A stretch of 8,638 nucleotides of DNA from NCBI GenBank assembly GCA_043744275.1, contig JAYTUY010000022.1, positions 1 to 8,638 on the forward strand, in the 5' to 3' direction. A program made the translations under genes and the position numbers. Positions 1 through 5,240 of the stretch are shown piece by piece (position 1 is the first letter of the stretch; the number at the start of each line of letters is the position of its first letter). The notes beneath the pieces were generated by a model that saw only the letters and a list, made by a program, of their open reading frames with translations, was not told the origin of the DNA and ran no database searches. The stretch is from JAAFJT01 sp043744275. GTDB taxonomy: Bacteria > Bacteroidota > Bacteroidia > Chitinophagales > Saprospiraceae.

Positions 1-282
1 AAAGTTTATTTTACCATCGGATTGAGCTATGGGCGGTTGTTTAGTACCAAAATCAGCCCAAATTTTAGACATCCACAGGCTGTTATTGATGTTTTTCAAA
101 AAAATGACATTTCTTACGTCGGCGGTTTGTCCTATTATATCAACCATCATTGGGGCTTCAATTGGCGATATACGCGCTCGGCGAACTACCTTTTTAATCC
201 TCGGAAATACGAAAGTACGCTCGGCAACTTTAACGCGTTGCAAGGTTATTTTTTGACATTTCAAACCGTTTGGATGTTTTAA
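1..282 (+). CDS. C-terminal part of an outer-membrane beta-barrel protein (5' end outside window)
   Basis: The reading frame is open from base 1 and stops with TAA at 280-282, giving the last 93 residues of a longer protein. The visible part alternates aromatic and hydrophobic residues with polar ones, as in transmembrane beta strands. It contains strand-turn-strand stretches such as YVGGLSYYINHHWGFNWRY and ends in ...TVWMF. A C-terminal Phe is the usual barrel-assembly (BAM) recognition signature, and the pattern resembles the porin-like/PorT-type barrels common in Bacteroidota. The protein would sit in the outer membrane; its ligand or role cannot be told from this fragment. The stop codon is formed by the last T of the gene plus the first two bases of the heptamer repeat array, so changes in repeat number would leave the stop intact. 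A TTG at 22 is in frame but is not a plausible start. Confidence 0.7.
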   Translation, partial: KVYFTIGLSYGRLFSTKISPNFRHPQAVIDVFQKNDISYVGGLSYYINHHWGFNWRYTRSANYLFNPRKYESTLGNFNALQGYFLTFQTVWMF

Positions 283-371
283 TTAGGAATTAGGAATTAG
301 GAATTAGGAATTAGGAATTAGGAATTAGGAATTAGGAATTAGGAATTAGGAATTAGGAATTAGGAATTAGG
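281..371. repeat. Perfect 13-copy tandem heptamer (AATTAGG)n
   Basis: The unit AATTAGG is repeated exactly 13 times without a single mismatch (91 bp). The first unit overlaps the stop codon of the upstream barrel gene. The array lies between two convergent genes and so does not interrupt coding. Such perfect microsatellites usually vary in copy number through polymerase slippage. The unit is not a multiple of three and not helically phased. No protein-binding role can be inferred from the sequence. Confidence 0.97.
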
Positions 372-420
372 TGAATTTGGAATGTATCGAAATATTAAGT
401 TAAGTAAGTACAACGTTAAA

Positions 421-441
421 TTTTAAGTTTTAGGTTTTGAA
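421..441. repeat. Short degenerate heptamer run (TTTTNNN x3)
   Basis: Three consecutive 7-bp units, TTTTAAG, TTTTAGG and TTTTGAA, lie between the AATTAGG array and the end of the MORN-repeat gene. On the other strand they read as AAAA-ending-in-variable heptads, resembling the AAAANNN run at 5241-5289. The 283-479 interval otherwise holds no gene or RNA that I can recognise. Confidence 0.5.
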
Positions 442-479
442 AATGGAAAAAATGTTAAGAAAATAATTATCGCCATATC

Positions 480-881
480 TCAATCCTTCAATTTAGATTT
501 ATAAAAACGCGTCTTGATTATGACCCCCTCAGTATTATAGGTTTTCCACTCACCTATTTTTTCATCATGACTGTACGCGCCCTCATCATATAGATTGCCG
601 TTAGGATGATACCGTTTCCAAATACCTGTTTTCAGCTCATTTTCAAACGCGCCCTCTTGCAAAAGGTGTCCATTTTCACGATACCAAACCCATGCACCGA
701 CCATTTTATCGTTCTCGAAATGTCCTTGGGCTTTTACTTGCCCATTGAGCAAATAAAAATGCCATTCGCCTGTTTTTTTGTTCTTATTGTATGTGCCTTC
801 GCAAGCGACTGTGCCGTCCTTAAAATACTCTTGATGAATGCCATTTTTTAATTCATCGGAGGTGTTGTTTTTATGGTTCAT
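480..881 (-). CDS. MORN-variant repeat protein (MORN_2 / YwqK-like)
   Basis: This 133-residue protein is built almost entirely of five repeats with an exact 24-residue period. The first glycines fall at 14, 38, 62, 86 and 110, followed by an aromatic (EW, AW, IW, EW), and the second glycines at 29, 53, 77 and 101. This is the MORN_2 pattern of bacterial YwqK-like proteins, which fold as short beta hairpins. There is no signal peptide or membrane segment, so it is probably cytoplasmic. Database labels often call this family 'antitoxin', but no partner toxin gene lies next to it, so I do not assign that role. The ATG at 879-881 is the only sensible start. It lies 12 nt downstream of a perfect 8-bp hairpin and lacks a Shine-Dalgarno sequence. 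The molecular function is unknown; the repeats suggest a scaffold or binding module. Confidence 0.85.
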   Translation of the reverse strand: MNHKNNTSDELKNGIHQEYFKDGTVACEGTYNKNKKTGEWHFYLLNGQVKAQGHFENDKMVGAWVWYRENGHLLQEGAFENELKTGIWKRYHPNGNLYDEGAYSHDEKIGEWKTYNTEGVIIKTRFYKSKLKD

Positions 882-893
882 AATTATAGTATC

Positions 894-911
894 GCGGAAC
901 TCCAGTTCCGC
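894..911. repeat. Perfect hairpin GCGGAACT-CC-AGTTCCGC just upstream of the MORN gene
   Basis: An 8-bp stem, GCGGAACT / AGTTCCGC, has a 2-nt apex. On the + strand it is followed by CTTTTTTAT, so it looks like a rho-independent terminator, but no + strand gene ends nearby. For the minus-strand MORN gene the hairpin lies in the immediate 5' leader, ending 12 nt before the ATG, where it could affect translation or mRNA stability. It may equally be one member of a dispersed palindrome family. Confidence 0.75.
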
Positions 912-938
912 CTTTTTTATCCAGTAATATAAACATTT

Positions 939-1093
939 TGATACTACGTATCAGTAAAAAACGCTTGACAGTCCGATTATTATAAAGATTTTGACTCTCC
1001 GAGTCATTAAAATTGAGAATTCAAATGACTCAGAGAGTCAAAATATTTATAATAACCACAGATTTTAAGATTTTCTGCTGATACGTAGTATCA
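939..1093. repeat. Concentric 155-bp inverted repeat built from small hairpins
   Basis: All arms pair around one centre (base 1016). The outer arms 939-954 and 1078-1093 are perfect 16-bp inverted repeats. The inner arms 977-1008 and 1024-1055 pair over 32 bp with two mismatches, and AATT-GAG-AATT lies at the middle (1011-1021). Each arm also contains its own mini-hairpin with a 6-bp stem and 3-nt loop: TGATAC-TAC-GTATCA (939-953), TGACTC-TCC-GAGTCA (992-1006), TGACTC-AGA-GAGTCA (1026-1040) and TGATAC-GTA-GTATCA (1079-1093). The segment 955-976/1056-1077 pairs only weakly. No open reading frame lies inside. It could be a MITE-like non-autonomous element, a repeated extragenic palindrome, or a structured RNA; the sequence alone does not decide. 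Confidence 0.85.
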
Positions 1094-1102
1094 CATGGCA
1101 CA

Positions 1103-1119
1103 TCCCGATTTCATCGGGA
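1103..1119. repeat. Hairpin TCCCGAT-TTC-ATCGGGA
   Basis: A 7-bp stem with a 3-nt loop lies 9 bp beyond the right arm of the large palindrome. On the + strand it is followed by a T-rich stretch (ATGTTTATTTTTTAC). Outside it, AATGTTTAT (1119-1127) is the reverse complement of ATAAACATT at 929-937, which nests the whole cluster once more. No T-run follows on the minus strand, so it is not an obvious terminator for the methyltransferase gene that ends at 1238. The rest of the gap, 1128-1237, holds only the small palindrome at 1201-1215. Confidence 0.65.
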
Positions 1120-1200
1120 ATGTTTATTTTTTACTTTTATTTCGTCATAACTACTTGATTATCAATGCTTAAAAAGATATGGGTAATGGACAGAGTTTCA

Positions 1201-1215
1201 AACTTGCTGCAAGTT
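1201..1215. repeat. Small palindrome AACTTGC-T-GCAAGTT
   Basis: A 7-bp inverted repeat around a single base lies 23 bp past the stop of the minus-strand methyltransferase. As RNA it would form a 6-bp stem. No U-tract follows on either strand, so a terminator role is weak. It resembles in style the other mini-hairpins of this gap. Confidence 0.5.
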
Positions 1216-1237
1216 GAGTCAATAAAATTAACAGAAT

Positions 1238-2035
1238 TCACTTCCTCGCCACAAGAGCAAAAACCATCGGAATTCTATTACCCAAATGCTGAATTCGGTA
1301 CTTTTTAGGTTCAAATTCTATCGTATGTTTAAAACAATTGTAAGGCGAATAGTCATATTCATTGAATGAAATAAGGCTCAAACCGTTTGAAATAAGGCTG
1401 TTCAAAACTTCACTCGTGCTATGATTCCACATGACATAATCTTGCGTGATGGGCGCATCCCTATTGGCATATGAGCCACTCGAAGTTTCAATAATTGCCC
1501 CATCTTTAAAGTAATTATAGCCAATTTTTTCAAAATCATCATCAAACATCCAAACGACGGGGTGAAACTCTGCCATCACTAACCGACCGTTGGGTTTTAG
1601 AAAATGAGCGATAATATGACCCCATTGATTCAAATCAGGCAACCAACCAATAGTGCCATAACTGGTAAAAACTATATCAAATTGTTGATTGAGGTGCTGA
1701 GGCAAATCATAAATATTACAGCAAATAAATGTGGTGTCTTGATGCGTTTGTTGAGCCAATTGACGAGCCGTTTCTATGGCTTTATCCGATAAATCAATGC
1801 CTATCACCTGCGCTCCGAGACGGCTCAATGAAATAGTGTCCTGTCCAAAATGACATTGCAAATGCAAAATGCTTTTACCTTTCATATCGCCTAATAACTT
1901 CAATTCAATATCATTCAAAGACGTATTGCCTTTCAAAAACCCATCGAGATCATAAAAATCTGACTTTAAATGGTAGTCCACCTTGTTGTTCCACGATTGT
2001 CGATTGATGTCTATATAGTTTAGTTCTTTGTCCAT
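1238..2035 (-). CDS. Class I SAM-dependent methyltransferase (substrate unknown)
   Basis: The 265-residue protein has a Rossmann-type SAM-binding core. Motif I reads ILHLQCHFGQDT (about 56-67) and the ribose-binding acidic residue is D81 in VIGIDLS. A later strand, FDIVFTSYGTIGWLPDL, carries the motif IV/post-motif region. The LHLQCHFGQDT version of motif I, in place of the usual GxGxG, is typical of a widespread bacterial Methyltransf_11/25 subgroup thought to act on small molecules; the substrate cannot be named. I chose the ATG at 2033-2035. An in-frame ATG at 2105-2107 would add 24 residues, but a TAnnTTTG promoter element (2084-2091) falls inside that extension, and the protein starting MDKELNYIDINRQSW fits the family better. 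It is divergent from the nuclease gene, which starts at 2169. No signal peptide is seen, so it is cytoplasmic. Confidence 0.88.
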   Translation of the reverse strand: MDKELNYIDINRQSWNNKVDYHLKSDFYDLDGFLKGNTSLNDIELKLLGDMKGKSILHLQCHFGQDTISLSRLGAQVIGIDLSDKAIETARQLAQQTHQDTTFICCNIYDLPQHLNQQFDIVFTSYGTIGWLPDLNQWGHIIAHFLKPNGRLVMAEFHPVVWMFDDDFEKIGYNYFKDGAIIETSSGSYANRDAPITQDYVMWNHSTSEVLNSLISNGLSLISFNEYDYSPYNCFKHTIEFEPKKYRIQHLGNRIPMVFALVARK

Positions 2036-2071
2036 TTTAAATTTTAAGACTGTATTTATGAATTTTCTAAC

Positions 2072-2100
2072 TTGGTTTATACACAAAGTTAGTAAATTTG
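2072..2100 (+). promoter_or_regulatory. Putative promoter of the S1/P1 nuclease gene (TTG ... TAAATTTG)
   Basis: The -7 element TAAATTTG (2093-2100) fully matches TAnnTTTG. A TTG at 2072-2074 lies 18 bp upstream, in the spacing range of the -33 TTTG element. Initiation near 2107 would leave a leader of about 60 nt before the ATG at 2169. This -7 box is one base away from the -7 box of the divergent methyltransferase promoter, so the two promoters overlap. Confidence 0.55.
2084..2091 (-). promoter_or_regulatory. Putative -7 element TAACTTTG for the methyltransferase gene
   Basis: On the minus strand these bases read TAACTTTG, a full match to the Bacteroidota -7 consensus TAnnTTTG. The element lies about 50 bp before the chosen start, giving a leader of roughly 40 nt. 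No convincing TTTG -33 element is found at the usual distance. The match decides against the upstream in-frame ATG at 2105-2107. Confidence 0.55.
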
Positions 2101-2168
2101 CATTCATTTTAAATGAAACAATCTATTTAGTAACAAATGCTTCTATTGAAGACTAAAATCTAATTTTT

Positions 2169-3002
2169 ATGAAACAAATGCTCTTTTTATTCCTCCCTTT
2201 TTCTTTGATTACAAATAATATTTCTGAAAAAAATATAAACTATACTGTAACTTATGCTTCGCCAAATACAGTCAAATGGGGAGCTACAGGTCATAGAGTC
2301 GTGGGTGAAATCGCCAATTCTTATTTGTCTTGCAGAGCCAAAAAAAATATTCGTAAAATACTCGGCACTGAATCAATTGCCATTTCAAGCAATTGGGCTG
2401 ATTTTGTTAAATCAGATTCGACGATGAATTACTTGAATAATTGGCATTATATCAATATTAAAACGGGCTTGAATTATTCTGAATTTGCCGCTTATTTACA
2501 GAAAGATACAACCACTGACGCCTATACTAAACTCAATTTTTTAATCAATGAGTTAAAAAACAAACAATTAACAATTGATAAAAAGCAAATGTACCTCCGT
2601 TTGCTCATACATATTGTGGGCGATATACACCAGCCTATGCATGTGAGTAGAGCAGAAGATCAAGGTGGCAATAAAATAAAAGTGATGTGGTTCAACGAGC
2701 CGACCAACCTTCATGCTTTGTGGGATGATAAGCTCATTGAGAGTCAAAAATTGAGCTATACCGAATTTGCCACGAGCATTAATCATGCAGACAAGCAACA
2801 AAGGAAGATTTGGCAAAAGCAACTCATGTCGGAATGGCTTTTTGAATCTTATCAATTGGCTGATAAACTTTATAGCGGCATCACTCAGCCCGACCAAAAA
2901 TTAGGCTTTCGTTACAATTACGACAATGTGGCGATGCTGAATAATCAATTGCTAAAAGGCGGTGTTCGATTGGCTGGTTTATTGAATGAAATTTTTAAAT
3001 AG
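2169..3002 (+). CDS. Secreted S1/P1-type zinc nuclease
   Basis: This 277-residue protein belongs to the S1-P1 nuclease family, trinuclear-zinc enzymes that cut single-stranded DNA/RNA and release 3'-phosphate as nucleotidase. All nine zinc ligands of P1 nuclease are present with matching spacing: W37, H42, D78, H93, H148, D152, H158, H182 and D186. The signature blocks are WGATGHRVVGEIA, NWHYINI, HIVGDIHQPMHV, GGN and NLHALWD. The N-terminus MKQMLFLFLPFSLI is a short hydrophobic export signal, so the enzyme is probably periplasmic or extracellular, perhaps for nucleic-acid scavenging. In this family the Trp is usually the first mature residue and binds zinc through its free amino group. Here a polar stretch of about 20 residues separates the hydrophobic core from W37, so processing is unusual or two-step. 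The stop is 2 bp from the stop of the convergent hydrolase gene. Confidence 0.93.
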   Translation: MKQMLFLFLPFSLITNNISEKNINYTVTYASPNTVKWGATGHRVVGEIANSYLSCRAKKNIRKILGTESIAISSNWADFVKSDSTMNYLNNWHYINIKTGLNYSEFAAYLQKDTTTDAYTKLNFLINELKNKQLTIDKKQMYLRLLIHIVGDIHQPMHVSRAEDQGGNKIKVMWFNEPTNLHALWDDKLIESQKLSYTEFATSINHADKQQRKIWQKQLMSEWLFESYQLADKLYSGITQPDQKLGFRYNYDNVAMLNNQLLKGGVRLAGLLNEIFK

Positions 3003-3004
3003 AC

Positions 3005-3862
3005 TTATTTCTTACTTATCGGATACAAAATTCTAAAAGCATTAAAAACCGCCTGATGCGTGATTGTCGCATGGTCTTCTTGAGGTAAATAATCTAAATA
3101 AACGTGGACGTTTTTACTTTGAGTGGCTTGTATTTTTTCAGTCAACAAATTAGCATCCACTTCCATCACGTGCGGAATAGTGCTTGGACTAAGCCCTTCC
3201 TTTCCAACACCTATATAAATATCCGTTTTTTGAGAGAAAGTAGCTTGTAAAATGTCTGGTTTTAGATTTAACAATGAGCCATTATCCCACCATAAACTGG
3301 GGCTAATGATGATATATTTATCAAATAAAAGTGGTTTTTTAAATAAAATTTCAGTCGCCAAAAGCCCTCCTAATGATTGCCCGATGATGGTTTTTGTAGC
3401 AGTCGTTTTATATTTTGTATTGATAAAAGGTTGCAATTCTTTTTCAATAAAAGCGATGAATTTATCCGAATGACCGGCTGTTTTATAGCGTTTTATCTCT
3501 TCATCTATAGTCGAAGCGTAAGTAAAATCTCTTTTTCTATCCACATTCGCTATGCCCACAACGATGGTTTTAGGAATGCGATTAATCCACGAAAAGTTAT
3601 TGAATTGAACAAGCCCAACAATATGAATAAAATCTTCATCAGCAGAACCATCCAATAGGTAAATGACTGGATATTTTATCGTATCCTGCTCATTATAGCC
3701 TTCGGGCAAATAAATATTGAGTACACGTTTTTCAGAAAGCTCCACCGATTGAATTTCTTCAATGACGCCCAAAACAAAAGGTTTTGAATAGGCGGTTTTG
3801 TCTTGTCCCACCAATAAATGTGTAGATAAAAATAGACAAATAACACTCAATAAAATTTTCAT
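3005..3862 (-). CDS. Secreted alpha/beta-hydrolase, esterase D/IroE-like (PF00756 type)
   Basis: This 285-residue protein has a signal peptide (MKILLSVICLFLSTHLLVGQ, likely cleaved near G19/Q20) and an alpha/beta-hydrolase fold of the putative-esterase family. The nucleophile elbow is GQSLGG with Ser163. The probable acid is Glu222 in GVGKEG and the catalytic His is His264 in QEDHATI. Upstream blocks NIYLPEGY, YPVIYLLDG and IVVGIANVDRKRDFTY are typical of IroE/BesA-like esterases, some of which open siderophore esters. No siderophore genes lie nearby, so the substrate stays open. It should act in the periplasm. It lies 56 bp behind the methyltransferase gene on the same strand and could be co-transcribed with it. 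It converges on the nuclease gene with a 2-bp gap, leaving no room for a terminator between the stops. Confidence 0.88.
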   Translation of the reverse strand: MKILLSVICLFLSTHLLVGQDKTAYSKPFVLGVIEEIQSVELSEKRVLNIYLPEGYNEQDTIKYPVIYLLDGSADEDFIHIVGLVQFNNFSWINRIPKTIVVGIANVDRKRDFTYASTIDEEIKRYKTAGHSDKFIAFIEKELQPFINTKYKTTATKTIIGQSLGGLLATEILFKKPLLFDKYIIISPSLWWDNGSLLNLKPDILQATFSQKTDIYIGVGKEGLSPSTIPHVMEVDANLLTEKIQATQSKNVHVYLDYLPQEDHATITHQAVFNAFRILYPISKK

Positions 3863-3918
3863 TTAAGCTTTGATTTTTATATAAAAAGATAGTGGATTTA
3901 ATGGGTCTATAATTTATT

Positions 3919-4515
3919 CTAATTCACCTTTTCCCACATCTTAAGTTTATCATCAAACGATGAAAAATGAACTTTATAGCTGTCTGGAATTTCTTTTAAG
4001 TAACTGAAATAGGTGACCAATTTTGTACCGATGGGCATTTCTGAAAGTTGCTCTTTGACATACGAAGAGTATTGATCGTACAAATCCCTTCTCAACTCAA
4101 CGGCTTCATCTATCCGACCTGATAAACAAACATTTTCGTAAAAAGGATTATAAAAATAGAAGCCATTATAGTCTTTAAAATTGATGGCGGTGATGTTTGA
4201 ATGAATAAATTCAACATTTGTTAAATTGTAATATTGAGCAATCAACGTGGCAGCAGTAGATAGATTTTCTCGCAATTCAACCCCTACAAAATACCCCTCA
4301 GTACAAGCTGAGCCAATCATACAAAACTTGCCTGCACCCGAACCCACGTCCAATATTCTCGATTCTTCACCATCAACTAAATAGCGAGCGGCAATTTTAG
4401 CAATAATAATTGGAGTGAAATGCATTTCAGATGCCTCTAAAATATCCTTTGGATATATGGAATCGAATTCGTCATCATCTATTTCTATATTTGATTTAAT
4501 ATGCTTAAATAACAT
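3919..4515 (-). CDS. SAM-dependent methyltransferase-like protein (target unknown)
   Basis: The 198-residue protein has a clear SAM-binding motif I, ILDVGSGAGKFCMIG (54-68), followed by the acidic residue E80 in FVGVELREN, and a motif IV-like FYFYNPFYEN (119-128). The DVGSGAGKF...VELRENL layout recalls DOT1-like and methyltransferase_31-type proteins, but the target is not identifiable. I chose the ATG at 4513-4515. An in-frame ATG at 4585-4587 would add 24 hydrophobic/basic residues, but a full TATATTTG -7 element (4575-4582) lies inside that extension, and nothing before MLFKHIKSNIEIDDDEF looks conserved. It is upstream of the hydrolase gene on the same strand (gap 3863-3918) and divergent from the RRM gene. 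It is probably cytoplasmic. Confidence 0.8.
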   Translation of the reverse strand: MLFKHIKSNIEIDDDEFDSIYPKDILEASEMHFTPIIIAKIAARYLVDGEESRILDVGSGAGKFCMIGSACTEGYFVGVELRENLSTAATLIAQYYNLTNVEFIHSNITAINFKDYNGFYFYNPFYENVCLSGRIDEAVELRRDLYDQYSSYVKEQLSEMPIGTKLVTYFSYLKEIPDSYKVHFSSFDDKLKMWEKVN

Positions 4516-4574
4516 ACTTTCAGGGTTTTTATGTATGAAAACTTTAATTTTTCGTATAGTTTTGAGTAATAACA

Positions 4575-4582
4575 CAAATATA
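4575..4582 (-). promoter_or_regulatory. Putative -7 element TATATTTG for the second methyltransferase
   Basis: The minus strand reads TATATTTG here, a full match to TAnnTTTG, about 60 bp before the ATG at 4513-4515. No clear -33 partner is seen. The position supports the shorter start of the gene. Confidence 0.5.
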
Positions 4583-4661
4583 CACAAGTTTATTAATTTA
4601 ATTTTTTTTCATTTTTCATCAAAAAATACATCATTTTAACACCCCCTCAGTAACTTCAACA

Positions 4662-4683
4662 ATTTTCATAATTAATTGAAAAT
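4662..4683. promoter_or_regulatory. Inverted repeat ATTTTCA-n8-TGAAAAT upstream of the RRM gene
   Basis: A perfect 7-bp inverted repeat with an 8-bp spacer lies about 20 bp upstream of the predicted -33 element of the RNA-binding-protein gene and between two divergent genes. The position and symmetry would fit an operator for a dimeric regulator, but in AT-rich DNA this could be chance. Confidence 0.25.
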
Positions 4684-4702
4684 CAAATAAATATAATTAA
4701 TT

Positions 4703-4734
4703 TTTGGAATTTTCAAAAAGTACTCATATCTTCG
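4703..4734 (+). promoter_or_regulatory. Putative promoter of the RRM gene (TTTG-n20-TATCTTCG)
   Basis: TTTG at 4703-4706 and TATCTTCG at 4727-4734 (one base off TAnnTTTG) are separated by 20 bp, matching the -33/-7 architecture of Bacteroidota promoters. The predicted leader of about 45 nt is strongly T-rich (ATTATTTTTTTTTCAC...), which could be unstructured and favour translation without a Shine-Dalgarno sequence. Confidence 0.55.
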
Positions 4735-4784
4735 TACATTATTTTTTTTTCACAATCTTTTTTCATATTTTCAATTTTATTTAA

Positions 4785-5174
4785 ATGAATATTTTTGTAG
4801 CAAAGTTAAGCTTCAGCACCGATTCAGCGGGGCTTCTTTCAGCATTCGAGCAATTCGGTGAAGTTACATCAGCAAACGTTATTATGGACCGTGAAACAGG
4901 TCGTTCTAAGGGTTTCGGCTTTGTCGAAATGGCTAATGATAAAGAAGGCGAAGCTGCTATTTCAGCATTGGACAACACAGATTTAGATGGCAATACCATC
5001 GTTGTAAAGAAAGCAGAACCACGTGAATCTCGCGGCGGTGGCGGCGGTGGTTTCAATCGCGGCGGCGGTGGCGGCGGCGGTTTTAATCGCGGCGGTGGCG
5101 GCGGTGGTTACGGCGGCGGCGGTGGAAACCGTGGCGGCGGTGGTGGTTACGGCGGTGGCGGTAATCGTTATTAA
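4785..5174 (+). CDS. RRM-domain RNA-binding protein with glycine-rich (RGG-like) tail
   Basis: This 129-residue protein has one RNA recognition motif (about 1-77) and a low-complexity tail (about 83-129). RNP2 is IFVAKL (3-8) and RNP1 is KGFGFVEM (42-49), with the aromatic residues that stack on RNA bases. The tail consists of glycine runs broken by FNR, YG and NR, resembling RGG boxes and eukaryotic/cyanobacterial glycine-rich RRM proteins. Homologues are common in Bacteroidota, where they act as RNA-binding regulators. The family is a reasonable candidate for the global RNA-chaperone role, but that is inference. The tail is encoded by GGC/GGT codons, making 5031-5168 a GC-rich island in AT-rich DNA, prone to slippage. 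It has its own promoter and a strong terminator directly after the stop, so it is a single-gene unit. Cytoplasmic. Confidence 0.93.
   Translation: MNIFVAKLSFSTDSAGLLSAFEQFGEVTSANVIMDRETGRSKGFGFVEMANDKEGEAAISALDNTDLDGNTIVVKKAEPRESRGGGGGGFNRGGGGGGGFNRGGGGGGYGGGGGNRGGGGGYGGGGNRY
5031..5168 (+). repeat. GGC/GGT codon-repeat tract encoding the glycine-rich tail
   Basis: A triplet-repeat-like tract of GGC/GGT codons is interrupted by TTCAATCGC/TTTAATCGC and TAC codons. The FNR-plus-glycines unit appears twice in tandem and GGYGGGG/NR units follow. Its composition differs sharply from the flanks. In-frame expansion or contraction would only lengthen or shorten the tail. Confidence 0.8.
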
Positions 5175-5189
5175 TGACCTTCCGATAGG

Positions 5190-5237
5190 AAAAAAAACAC
5201 CCCCTCAGTATTTTAATACTTTGGGGGTGTTTTTTTT
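5190..5237. terminator. Bidirectional rho-independent terminator between convergent genes
   Basis: The stem ACACCCCC (5197-5204) pairs with GGGGGTGT (5223-5230). An inner stem, AGTATT/AATACT (5207-5218), sits on top. Seven A's before and seven T's after the hairpin extend the pairing and give a U-tract on both strands. It therefore can end the RRM transcript (stop at 5174) and the converging barrel-protein transcript (stop at 5306). Confidence 0.92.
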
Positions 5238-5240
5238 ATT

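Noticed and set aside
281..371. CRISPR array
   Set aside because: Units are contiguous 7-bp copies with no spacers and no cas genes nearby.
480..881. Toxin-antitoxin module
   Set aside because: MORN_2 proteins are often labelled antitoxins, but no deaminase or other toxin gene lies beside this one.
939..1093. Insertion sequence
   Set aside because: No transposase frame and only 155 bp; at most a non-autonomous element.
1201..1215. Terminator for the first methyltransferase
   Set aside because: The palindrome is real, but no U-tract follows it on the minus strand.
3884..3891. Possible -7 element (TATCTTTT on the minus strand) for the hydrolase gene
   Set aside because: One base off consensus with no -33 partner; co-transcription with the upstream methyltransferase is equally likely.
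4781..5056. Proline-rich minus-strand frame opposite the RRM gene
   Set aside because: It is the complement of the GGC/GGT tract and RRM codons; the + strand protein has clear RNP1/RNP2 motifs.
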